Assembly: GCA_019911805.1 (NCBI GenBank)
Contig: JAIOJV010000077.1
Coordinates: 233,605-297,604 of the forward strand
Reading direction: 5' to 3'
Source: Gammaproteobacteria bacterium
GTDB taxonomy: Bacteria > Pseudomonadota > Gammaproteobacteria > Thiohalobacterales > Thiohalobacteraceae
DNA length: 64,000 nucleotides
Shown here: positions 54,461 to 62,627 of the stretch, piece after piece
Layout of the letters: each line of letters begins with the position of its first letter
How positions within the stretch are numbered: the stretch's first letter is position 1
Notes under the pieces: generated by a model
What the model saw: only the letters and a program-made list of their open reading frames with translations
What the model was told of the DNA's origin: nothing
The model's database searches: none
Program-made: the position numbers and the translations under genes

Positions 54461-55747
54461 TCAGTCCTCCTTTTCCGGGAACAGACCGGTGCCGAGCGCC
54501 GCATCCCCCGCACCGGCCATGCTCTTCAGGATGTCCCACTCCGTCTTGATCGCGATGATGACCTCCTCCCAACCAGTTTCGTGCGCGTGGGTGTCGGCCG
54601 CCGCGCGCGGCTGGAGCGCAGCGTAGCAGGCGAGCGCGCGGTCGGCACAGCGGGGCATGGAGAAGGCCGCGGCGGTGTCGAGTGCCGCCTGTCGCAACGC
54701 ACTGCGCACGTCCGGCCCCTGCGCGGCAACCCAGCGCAGGCCTGCCGCGAAGGCTGCCGGCGCCGCCGCGCGCAGCAGGCGGCCGTTGCTGCCGTCGTCC
54801 ACCACCTCGCGGGCGCCGGGCGCGTCCAGCGCCACCACCGGCAGGCCGGCCGCCATCGCCTCGGTCAGCACCATGCCCTGGGTCTCGCTCAACGACGCGA
54901 AGGCGAACACGTCCATGGCGTGCAGCGCAGCCGCCAGCTGCCGGCCCTGCAGGAGGCCGAGGACGTGCAGCCGCGTGCTGAGCCCGGCGCGGGCGAAGCG
55001 CTCCCGTATGGACTTCTCCGACGGGCCGGTGCCGATCACCAGGAAGTGCGTGTGCGCGTCGCCGGCGACGACCTCCGCGACTGCGTGCGTCAGGAAGTCG
55101 AGGTTCTTCTCCGGGGCGAGCCGGCCGAGATGGCCGACCACGAAGGCCTCGGCGGCGATGCCCAGTTGCCGGCGCACGGCGGCCCCGTCGCCGCTGGCGA
55201 AGCTCTCCAGGTGCACGCCGGTGGGTACCACCTCGATGGGTGTGTCCACGCCGCGTTCGAGCAGCAGCGCGCGGATGCTCTCGCTGGGCGCGAACACCTG
55301 ATCGGAGAGATTGGCGTAGCGGGTGCCGAGTTCGATGGCAAAGCGCTTCATCGTCGGCGAGTCGCCCGGCACGTAATGCGTGTACTGCTCGTAGAGTGTG
55401 TGATGGGTGAACACCAGCGGCAGTTCCCGCCGGCGGGCGATGCGCACCGCAGTCATGCCGAGCAGAAAGGGGTGCTGGGCGTGGACGATGTCCGGTTGGA
55501 AGGCGTCGATGGCATCGTTCATCTGTGCCGCCAGGGGCAGCGCCACAGAGAAGTCGCTGGCATTGAATTTCTGGATCGCGGGCACGCGGATCACGTCCGT
55601 CTCGTGCCCGGGCATATCGGGAAACTCCGGGGCCACGATCAGTACGCGGTGGCCGCGCCGGCGGTATTCCGCGGCGAAGGCCGCCACCGAGCGGGCGACG
55701 CCGCCGACGTGCGGCGTGTAGGTGTTGGTGAGGATGAGGATGTTCAT
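54461..55747 (-). CDS. Glycosyltransferase family 4
   Basis: A 428-residue GT-B enzyme starting at MNILILTNTYTPHVGGVARS; the frame extends much farther upstream but only as antisense of the neighbouring gene. The N-terminal domain has the acceptor loop GGVARSV, and the C-terminal donor domain has HLGRLAPEKNLDFL and the EX7E-type SLSETQGMVLTEAMAAGLPVV. Donor sugar and acceptor are unknown. Its ATG overlaps the stop of the glycosidase-like gene by 4 bp (ATGA), so it is translationally coupled to it. Confidence 0.92.
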   Translation of the reverse strand: MNILILTNTYTPHVGGVARSVAAFAAEYRRRGHRVLIVAPEFPDMPGHETDVIRVPAIQKFNASDFSVALPLAAQMNDAIDAFQPDIVHAQHPFLLGMTAVRIARRRELPLVFTHHTLYEQYTHYVPGDSPTMKRFAIELGTRYANLSDQVFAPSESIRALLLERGVDTPIEVVPTGVHLESFASGDGAAVRRQLGIAAEAFVVGHLGRLAPEKNLDFLTHAVAEVVAGDAHTHFLVIGTGPSEKSIRERFARAGLSTRLHVLGLLQGRQLAAALHAMDVFAFASLSETQGMVLTEAMAAGLPVVALDAPGAREVVDDGSNGRLLRAAAPAAFAAGLRWVAAQGPDVRSALRQAALDTAAAFSMPRCADRALACYAALQPRAAADTHAHETGWEEVIIAIKTEWDILKSMAGAGDAALGTGLFPEKED

Positions 55748-57999
55748 GCGACCTTGCCGCCGAGCGTGATCGAGGTCATGTCCGCAGCCGGCCGCACCGG
55801 CGTGCAGCCCGGCAGGCGGATCTCGATGGGCGGCGCGCCCCGGTGCCATGCGCCGCGCCAGCTGATGCGCGGGGTGCCCAGCGGGTTCGGTGTGATCTCG
55901 ACGGTGACTGCGCCGAATGCCGTCGGCGCGGGGCCGAAGCTGATCGGCGCACCCTGCTCGAGCCAGCGCGGCGGGATGCCGGCGCCCAGGATCAGGCCGT
56001 CCCCTTCCTCGCGCACGAAACCGTTGCGCAGCATCAGCACCCACTCGGCCGCCGCCCAGACGTGGTGGCCGTCGCCCATGCAGCCGCCGCCGGTGCGCGG
56101 GTGGATGGCCTCCGGCCACTGGCCGGTCGGTGAGGCCAGCGCGGCGACCGCATCCAGCAACGCGAGGTGGCGCGGGTCGCCGGCGCGCAGCAGGACCTGG
56201 GCGACGTGCAGGGTGAGGTAGGCGTTGAGCCCGGAGTGGATCATGTCCTGATAGAAGGCACCGTGGACGAAGCAACGGTCGAGCAGAAACTCGACACTAT
56301 CGAGCAGGCGCGGATCGTCGGGCGCGCACAGTTGCAGCGGATAGCCGCAGGCCAGTGAACCGATGGCACCGGCATCGAGGCGTCGATAGGGCGAGGCCGG
56401 CATGGCCGGGCGGCCGAGGCGCTGGGCGCAGGCCGCCAGGCTGCGGTCCACCGCCGCCTCGAAATCCTCCGCACCCCGCGCGCAGCCCACGGCATTGTGG
56501 GGGTCCCGCGCGGCGAGCAGCGTGGCCGCCGCGCGCAGGCCGGCGATGCCCCAGAAATCGTCCCAGTAGTAGTAGTCGTTGGGCCCGAGGTGCTCGGCAC
56601 TGAAACCCGCCGGCAGCAGCCCGGCATGCGGTGCGTCCAGATCGTCGGCCAGCCGCTTGCGGATGATCCAGCGTGCCCCACGCAGGATGGGCCCGTGCCA
56701 TGCGGCCGGGACGGAGCGTCCGGTCAGCGCGAAGAAGCGTTGCAGGATCCACAGCACCTCGCCATTGGCGTCCCATTCGCCGTCCTGGGAGCGGAAGTAA
56801 CCGCGTGCCGTCTGCCGCTCCGGGAAGCGCGCCAGGGCGCGCTCGGCGCGCTCCGTCAGACCGACGCACAGCAGGGCGTGGATGATGAAGGCGGCATCGC
56901 GGAACCAGAAGCGTTTGTAGGTGTAAGGTCCCGGATAGACGTCGTCGGGCGAATGCAGGATCAGCGAGGTGATCGCGGCGTCGTAGAGGAACTGGTAGCG
57001 CGGCTCCGGGCACGTCAGTTCGCAGTGGCCACGCCGGGTGCGTTCCCAGGCGTCCGCGACCAGCGCGCCGGTTGCCGGGTGGGTGTCGCTCGCGAGTGGG
57101 ATACGCACGTCGATCGCCGTCGGCGCACCGGCCGCGACCGGAAACAGCGCTGCCGCCGTGACCATGCCGACATCGCAGTGGCCCTCGGTCTGATCGTCCC
57201 GATCCGCAAGGTGGATGTAGACGTCGCCGTGACGGTAATCCGAGACGTGGTGTCGCGCCGCCGGGGCGCTGAATTCCACCCGGTGGGTGTCGTCGACGGT
57301 CCAGGCCATGCGCGCCCGCGACAGGCGCAGCGCGTGGATGAAGCTGATGCCCTCGGGGTTCTGTGGGCGCAGCGCCAGCACCAGCCGGGCCTGGGTGTCA
57401 GCATGTGCTTGCAGGCGCAGCCGGCACACCGGGACACCGGCCTCCAGCTCCACCCAGGCGCTGCTGGTCAGAGCCAGCCCGGGCAGGTCGGTCTCGGTGA
57501 TGATGCAGGCGCCCGCAGCCAGTACCTGCCGTTGCCGGCAGTCCGCCGCCCGCGAGGGCAGCAGGCAGCGGCCGTCGTCGGCCAGCAGCCAGCCGTCCAG
57601 CGACCAGCCGTCGAAGAAGGGCGTGAGCAGGCCGCGTGGATCGACGATCGGCAGCTCCGCGCAGTCCGGATGACCGATCGCGGTCCAGTTGCGGTGGCTG
57701 AGGTTGATATGGGTGATGGAGAAGGCGCGCGGGATGAATGACTCATCGTGCGGATCGAACTGGCGCTCGATCCAGTAGGGCCAGACCCAGTCGAGGTTGT
57801 GCTGGATGACCCGGCTGTTGATCAGGCCGCGGGCGTGGAACACCACCCCGGCGCGCAGCAACTCGATGGGCTCGCCCACCTCGGAAGGTTGGGCGAAGCT
57901 GTGCAGCCGCGCCAGCAGCGCGATGGGATCGAGGAAGCCCTGGCGGCGGGCGAGGTGCCGGATGACGAAACGCCAGGGCAGCCAGTTCATCCAGTTCAT
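55744..57999 (-). CDS. (alpha/alpha)6 glycosidase-like protein
   Basis: A 751-residue protein starting at MNWMNWLPWRF (ATG at 57999, or 57990). The N-terminal half (about 30-330) is beta-rich, like a glycosidase supersandwich. The C-terminal half (about 345-700) is a six-hairpin toroid with PYTYKRFWFRDAAFIIHAL, QDGEWDANGEVLWIL, NDYYYWDDFWGIAGL and GDGHHVWAAAEWVLML. The RD and DGEWD acids are candidates for catalysis, as in GH15/GH63/GH133-like hydrolases. No exact family is recognised. Its ATG overlaps the stop of the VTT gene upstream (ATGA), and its stop overlaps the GT4 start. Confidence 0.75.
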   Translation of the reverse strand: MNWMNWLPWRFVIRHLARRQGFLDPIALLARLHSFAQPSEVGEPIELLRAGVVFHARGLINSRVIQHNLDWVWPYWIERQFDPHDESFIPRAFSITHINLSHRNWTAIGHPDCAELPIVDPRGLLTPFFDGWSLDGWLLADDGRCLLPSRAADCRQRQVLAAGACIITETDLPGLALTSSAWVELEAGVPVCRLRLQAHADTQARLVLALRPQNPEGISFIHALRLSRARMAWTVDDTHRVEFSAPAARHHVSDYRHGDVYIHLADRDDQTEGHCDVGMVTAAALFPVAAGAPTAIDVRIPLASDTHPATGALVADAWERTRRGHCELTCPEPRYQFLYDAAITSLILHSPDDVYPGPYTYKRFWFRDAAFIIHALLCVGLTERAERALARFPERQTARGYFRSQDGEWDANGEVLWILQRFFALTGRSVPAAWHGPILRGARWIIRKRLADDLDAPHAGLLPAGFSAEHLGPNDYYYWDDFWGIAGLRAAATLLAARDPHNAVGCARGAEDFEAAVDRSLAACAQRLGRPAMPASPYRRLDAGAIGSLACGYPLQLCAPDDPRLLDSVEFLLDRCFVHGAFYQDMIHSGLNAYLTLHVAQVLLRAGDPRHLALLDAVAALASPTGQWPEAIHPRTGGGCMGDGHHVWAAAEWVLMLRNGFVREEGDGLILGAGIPPRWLEQGAPISFGPAPTAFGAVTVEITPNPLGTPRISWRGAWHRGAPPIEIRLPGCTPVRPAADMTSITLGGKVA

Positions 58000-58754
58000 T
58001 GCGGATCCTCTTCGAGCGCGCCCTGGTCCACGTAGCGCGCCAGCGCGCGGCGTGCGAGCCGGTTGAGGTAGAGCGCCACGGCGACGGTGGCGACGAAGCC
58101 GGCACCGTAGAGGCCCCACTCCAGCGGCGTGCGGCCGACGTTGCGCACGCCCAGCGTGCCGATGTCCGCGGCGAGCGAGCCGAGGTAGACGCTGGTGACC
58201 GAAAACGGGATGAAGCCCAGCAGTGAACCACCGACGTAGCCGCGCAGCGAGAAGGGCGTCAGGCCGAAGAAGTAGTTGGAGATCTTGCTGGGGAAGAAGG
58301 GGATCAGCCGTGTCAGCAGGACGATCTTCCAGCCGTGCGGCGTCAGCTCGTTGCTCACCAGCCGCAGTCTGGCGTGCGCCATGACGAAGCGCCGGGCGCG
58401 CTGCCCGAACAGATGGCGCGCGATCAGAAACGCCAGCGTGGCGCCGAGCGTGGTGCCGACCACCACGTAGATCGAGCCTTTGACCACCCCGAACACGAAG
58501 CCCGCCCCGGTGGTGAACAGCACGCCTGGCAGCACCAGCACCACGACCGCCGCCATGAGCACCACGAACAGCAGCGCGGCCCACGCGCCGTGGGTGTCGA
58601 ACCATTCCAAAAGTTGCAGGATCCATTCGTGGGCGCCGAGATGGATCAGCAGCGCGAGGATTGCGGCGACGAACAGCAGGCTGGCCGCGAGGCCCCACAG
58701 CGGGGAGCGCAGGCGGCTCACGGCGGGTCGTTTCGCGGCCTGTATCGGTGTCAT
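57996..58754 (-). CDS. VTT-domain (TVP38/TMEM64, DedA-superfamily) membrane protein
   Basis: A 252-residue protein starting at MTPIQAAKRPAVSRLRSPLW; earlier codons run into repeat-like sequence. It has a VTT domain (about 60-190) with the motifs PGVLFTTGAGFVFGVVKGS, GTTLGATLAFLIARHLFGQRARRFV and RLIPFFPSKISNYFFGLTPF, and a final helix before a basic end. The superfamily includes scramblases and undecaprenyl- or phospholipid-recycling transporters, so a lipid-carrier role next to a glycosyltransferase is plausible. It is the first gene of the coupled VTT-GH-GT4 unit. A second VTT domain is in the flavoprotein fusion at 10.2 kb. Confidence 0.9.
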   Translation of the reverse strand: MTPIQAAKRPAVSRLRSPLWGLAASLLFVAAILALLIHLGAHEWILQLLEWFDTHGAWAALLFVVLMAAVVVLVLPGVLFTTGAGFVFGVVKGSIYVVVGTTLGATLAFLIARHLFGQRARRFVMAHARLRLVSNELTPHGWKIVLLTRLIPFFPSKISNYFFGLTPFSLRGYVGGSLLGFIPFSVTSVYLGSLAADIGTLGVRNVGRTPLEWGLYGAGFVATVAVALYLNRLARRALARYVDQGALEEDPQ

Positions 58755-59298
58755 CAGCCCGTGTCCATCGGTGTCCGTCTGCGTCCAGCTGTCAGGGCGC
58801 GTCGCTGCGCCGGGTTTTTCGTTGCGTGTTCTTCCGTGGCCAGATATTTTGCCGGGTACGTCGAGGTGCCGCCTGCTGTGCGTGGCAGCGGCGCGTACGC
58901 TCACAGCCCCGCCGCCAGTTTTCCCGCCTGCGCCGGCGGACCGGGTGCGGACCGTGTTCCCGCTGCGCCCGGGCGGTTGAATCCGATCGCGGGCACCGCC
59001 CTCTCCTGCAGTCTAGCAGGCCGTCCGCAGACACCGGTCGGTGTCACTGTGACCGCTGCGGCGCGGTGTGGCGCTCGTCTCGTGGACCCTGATCCCACAG
59101 GGTCTGGCGGGGATCCGGCGGGCCTTTCCGCCCGGGGGCCGTGGCACCGGCAGTGCACAACGGTGTGGGGTCGGTCGCCGTGATGATCGAGGGGGGCACA
59201 GGGATGGGCGGAACCCGACCATCGTTCAGCGTCTCGGCTATAGTGTTTCCCTGTACGGCAGGCCCACGCCCACCACCGGCGCAACCAGGCAGGAGATC
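58755..59298. other. Divergent intergenic region, VTT operon and glucan phosphorylase
   Basis: A 544-bp region without a supported gene. Around 58816-58842 a CGTGTTCTTCCGTGGCCA stretch is a decayed half of the CCACGGAA repeat family. The open frames that run into it from both sides are extensions of the flanking genes with no family match. An AGGAG site at 59291-59295 immediately precedes the glgP ATG. Confidence 0.55.
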
Positions 59299-61872
59299 AT
59301 GAGGTTCGAGCCATCCCCGCTGCATACGCTACCCACCGGGCTGCGCGCCCTGGCGGGACGGGTCAGCTTCCTGGCCCGTGATCTGCGCTGGACCTGGAGT
59401 CATGCGGGCGACGAGCTGTGGAAGCACATCGACCCGCAACTCTGGGAGCAGACCGGAAATCCCCACGTCATGCTGCAGAGCCTGACCAGGGAGCGCCTCG
59501 CGGCACTCGATGCCGATGCGCCGTTCAAGGCCCGGCTGCAGCAACTGGCCGAGGCCCACGCCGAGTATTGCCGGCAGCCCGGCTGGTACGGTGAGACCTA
59601 TCCGCAGGCCGAGCTCAAGCGGGTCGCCTACTTCAGCATGGAGTTCGGCCTGGGCGAGGCATTGCCGCTGTACGCCGGCGGTCTGGGCATCCTGGCCGGC
59701 GATTACCTCAAGGCGGCCAGCGACCTGGGTGTGCCGGTGGTGGGTGTGGGCCTGCTGTATCAGGAGGGTTATTTCCGCCAGACGGTGGATCACGACGGCC
59801 GGCAGCTGGAATTCTATCCCTACAACGACCCGACCAGCATACCCATCGCGCCAGTGCAGTCCGCCTCCGGCGCCTGGCTGCAGGTATCCCTGCAGCTGCC
59901 CGGGCGCCCGGTGCACTTCCGCGTCTGGCAGGCGCGCGTCGGCCGCGTCGACCTGTATCTGCTCGACAGTAATGCGCCGCTCAACAGCCCCAGCGACCGG
60001 GGCATCACCAGCAAGCTGTACGGCGACGGGGGCGAGACCCGGCTGCTGCAGGAGATCGCGCTCGGCATCGGCGGCTGGCGGGTGCTCGAGGCGCTGGGCC
60101 TGGAGATCGACGTCTGCCACCTCAACGAGGGCCACGCGGCCCTGGTGGGCCTGGAGCGGGCGCGTTCGTTCATGGAGCGCCACCAGGTCGACTTTCAAAC
60201 GGCCTTGTGGGCGACGCGCGCCGGCAACGTGTTCACGACCCATACACCGGTCGCGGCCGGCTTCGACCGCTTCGATCCCGCGCTGCTGCTCAAGTACGGC
60301 CGTCAGTATGCGGAACGCCTCGGGGTCGACCCGCAGGCACTCGTCGCCCTGGCACGCAGCGATACCGCCGCCGTCGGTGAGCCGTTCAATATGGCGTATC
60401 TGGCGATGCGCACCTGCAGCACCGTCAATGGTGTCAGTCGTCTGCACGGCGAGGTCAGCCGGTCGCTCTTCCAGGTGCTCTATCCACGCTGGCCGCGCGG
60501 CGAGGTACCGGTGACGCACGTGACCAACGGCGTGCATGTGCCGTCGTGGGATTCGCCCTGGGCGGACGAGGCCTGGACCCGGGCGGCGGGCAAGGAACGC
60601 TGGCGCAGGGGCGGCGAAGGCCTGGCCGAGGCGATCCTGCAGAACGTCAGCGACGAGGCGCTGTGGGCGTTCCGTGGGCGGGAACGGGCCGACCTGGTGG
60701 GCTATGCGCGGCGACGGCTGGCACTCCACCTGGGGCAGCGCGGCGAGGACGCCGGGACGATTGCGCTGGCGGACCAGGCCCTCGATCCGAATGCATTCAC
60801 CCTGGGTTTCGCACGCCGGTTCGCCGAATACAAACGGCCCGATCTGCTGCTGCGCGATCCGCAACGCCTGCTGCGGCTGCTGACCCGCCCGGGCCGGCCC
60901 GTGCAGTTGATCGTGGCGGGTAAGGCGCACCCGCGCGACGAGCGTGGTAAACAGTTCGTCCAGACCTGGATGGCGTTCGTGAGGCGGCCCGAGGTCCGCG
61001 CCCGGGTGGTATTCCTGGAGGACTATGACATCGCCCTGGCGCAGGAACTGGTGCAGGGCGTCGATGTCTGGCTGAATACGCCGCGGCGCCCCTGGGAGGC
61101 CTGTGGCACCAGCGGCATGAAGGTGCTGGTCAACGGCGGTCTCAATCTCTCGGAGCTCGATGGTTGGTGGGCGGAGGCCTATGCGCCCGAGGTCGGCTGG
61201 GCCCTGGGCGACGGCCGCGAGCATGCCGACCCACAGGTCTGGGACGCGCGGGAGGCGGAGCAGCTCTACCGGCTGCTCGAAGACGAGGTCGTACCGCTGT
61301 TCTACGCGCGCGACCCCGACGGCATCCCGCGCGACTGGGTCCGGCGGATGCGGGCGAGCATGGCGCGCCTCGCGCCGCAGTTCAGCGCCACGCGCATGCT
61401 GCGCGAATACATCGAGCAGCTCTACCTGCCAGCCGCGCGCGCCGTGCGCGCGCGCGGCACGCAAGACGGACGGCTCGGCCGCGAGCTGTGCGAGTGGGAT
61501 GGACGGCTGCACCGCCACTGGCAGAACGTCCACCTGGCCAATCTGGTGGTGCACGAGGGGCCGGACAGCCGGCGTTTCGAGCTGCAGGTCTACCTGGGGG
61601 AGATCTCCACCACGGCCGTACAGGTGCAGCTGTATGCGGATGCCGCGGGTGATGGGGCGCCCCTGTGCATCGTCATGCAGCGGGGCGAGGGCATACCCGG
61701 CACCAGCAACGGCTATCTCTACCGCGCCCCGACCGACCTGCAGCGGCCGCACACCGACTTCACGCCCCGCATCGTGCCGTTTCACCCGGACGCACACATC
61801 CCCGTGGAGAACCATCTGATCACGTGGTGGTCGGGGCGCGCACAGGTCAGCAGGGACGCAGCGACACGGTGA
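59299..61872 (+). CDS. glgP: Alpha-glucan phosphorylase (GT35)
   Basis: An 857-residue protein starting at MRFEPSPLHTLPTGLRALAG; the frame extends upstream without homology. It belongs to the shorter alpha-glucan phosphorylase branch (TIGR02094-like): an N-terminal domain with YFSMEFGLGEALPLYAGGLGILAGDYLK, a NEGHAAL site, THTPVAAGFDRF, THVTNGVH, the PLP-lysine motif EACGTSGMKVLVNGG and a C-terminal extension. It releases glucose 1-phosphate from glycogen or maltodextrin. It would act with the debranching enzyme at 8.0 kb. The stop overlaps the next gene's start by one base (TGATG). Confidence 0.95.
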   Translation: MRFEPSPLHTLPTGLRALAGRVSFLARDLRWTWSHAGDELWKHIDPQLWEQTGNPHVMLQSLTRERLAALDADAPFKARLQQLAEAHAEYCRQPGWYGETYPQAELKRVAYFSMEFGLGEALPLYAGGLGILAGDYLKAASDLGVPVVGVGLLYQEGYFRQTVDHDGRQLEFYPYNDPTSIPIAPVQSASGAWLQVSLQLPGRPVHFRVWQARVGRVDLYLLDSNAPLNSPSDRGITSKLYGDGGETRLLQEIALGIGGWRVLEALGLEIDVCHLNEGHAALVGLERARSFMERHQVDFQTALWATRAGNVFTTHTPVAAGFDRFDPALLLKYGRQYAERLGVDPQALVALARSDTAAVGEPFNMAYLAMRTCSTVNGVSRLHGEVSRSLFQVLYPRWPRGEVPVTHVTNGVHVPSWDSPWADEAWTRAAGKERWRRGGEGLAEAILQNVSDEALWAFRGRERADLVGYARRRLALHLGQRGEDAGTIALADQALDPNAFTLGFARRFAEYKRPDLLLRDPQRLLRLLTRPGRPVQLIVAGKAHPRDERGKQFVQTWMAFVRRPEVRARVVFLEDYDIALAQELVQGVDVWLNTPRRPWEACGTSGMKVLVNGGLNLSELDGWWAEAYAPEVGWALGDGREHADPQVWDAREAEQLYRLLEDEVVPLFYARDPDGIPRDWVRRMRASMARLAPQFSATRMLREYIEQLYLPAARAVRARGTQDGRLGRELCEWDGRLHRHWQNVHLANLVVHEGPDSRRFELQVYLGEISTTAVQVQLYADAAGDGAPLCIVMQRGEGIPGTSNGYLYRAPTDLQRPHTDFTPRIVPFHPDAHIPVENHLITWWSGRAQVSRDAATR

Positions 61873-62627
61873 TGGCGGCCGACGACGATGCGCCCGGGGA
61901 CCGGCGTCCCACCCCCCTGCCCAGCCCCCTGCTCGACGTGCAGCGACTCAGCAAAGGGTTCACCGCCGGTGCCGTGCCCCTGTTCACGGCGGTCTCGCTG
62001 GCGGTGGCGGCGGGCGAATGCGTCGCCATCATGGGCGAATCGGGCGTCGGCAAGTCCACCCTGCTCAACTGCATCGCCGGCCTGGAGCCGGTCGATGGCG
62101 GACGGATCACGCTCGCCGGCGTGGAGGTGACCGCGCTGGACGAGGACAGTTTCGCGCGCCTGCGGCGGCACCAATACGGATTCGTGTTTCAGGCCTTCCA
62201 CGTCCTGCCACATCTGGATCTCACCCAGAACGTGGCCCTGCCGCTGTGGCTGTTGGGCGTCGACCGGGTGCAGGCGGCGGCCCGGGCGCAGGCCATGCTG
62301 GTGCGCGTCGGGCTGGGCGAGCGCGCCGCCGACTGGCCCCGGCATCTGTCCGGCGGCGAACTGCAGCGGGTGGCGATCGCGCGCGCCCTGGTGCACCGCC
62401 CGGCGCTGGTGCTGGCGGATGAACCGACCGGCAATCTCGATCCCGAGCGCGCGGCCGGGGTGCTCGATCTGCTGCTGGAAAACAGCCGTGCCGTCGGCGC
62501 GGCCGCGATCCTGGTGACGCACTCATCCGTCGCGGCGGCCCGGGCCGATCGCGTGCTGCGGCTGACACGTGCCGGACTCGTCGCCGCTGACAGGCCTGCT
62601 GGCGGGCCCGGTGGTGGGCCGGTATGA
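61872..62627 (+). CDS. ABC transporter ATP-binding protein (LolD/MacB-like)
   Basis: A 251-residue ATPase starting at MAADDDAPGDRRPTPLPSPL (ATG at 61872, overlapping the glgP stop by one base). Walker A is GESGVGKST, the signature is HLSGGELQRVAIARALV, Walker B is LVLADEPTGNLD, and the H-loop is ILVTHSS. The closest wording is that of exporter ATPases such as LolD/MacB, which pair with FtsX-type permeases. The permease follows with a 4-bp overlap. The reason for coupling to glgP is unclear. Confidence 0.95.
   Translation: MAADDDAPGDRRPTPLPSPLLDVQRLSKGFTAGAVPLFTAVSLAVAAGECVAIMGESGVGKSTLLNCIAGLEPVDGGRITLAGVEVTALDEDSFARLRRHQYGFVFQAFHVLPHLDLTQNVALPLWLLGVDRVQAAARAQAMLVRVGLGERAADWPRHLSGGELQRVAIARALVHRPALVLADEPTGNLDPERAAGVLDLLLENSRAVGAAAILVTHSSVAAARADRVLRLTRAGLVAADRPAGGPGGGPV

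Noticed and set aside
55748..56275. N-terminal extension of the GT4 gene up to 56275
   Set aside because: The extra residues are only an out-of-frame reading of the glycosidase-like gene; the GT4 fold begins at MNILILTNTYTP.
58000..58698. N-terminal extension of the glycosidase-like gene up to 58698
   Set aside because: It is an out-of-frame reading of the VTT gene. The ATGA overlap at 57996-57999 gives a much better start.
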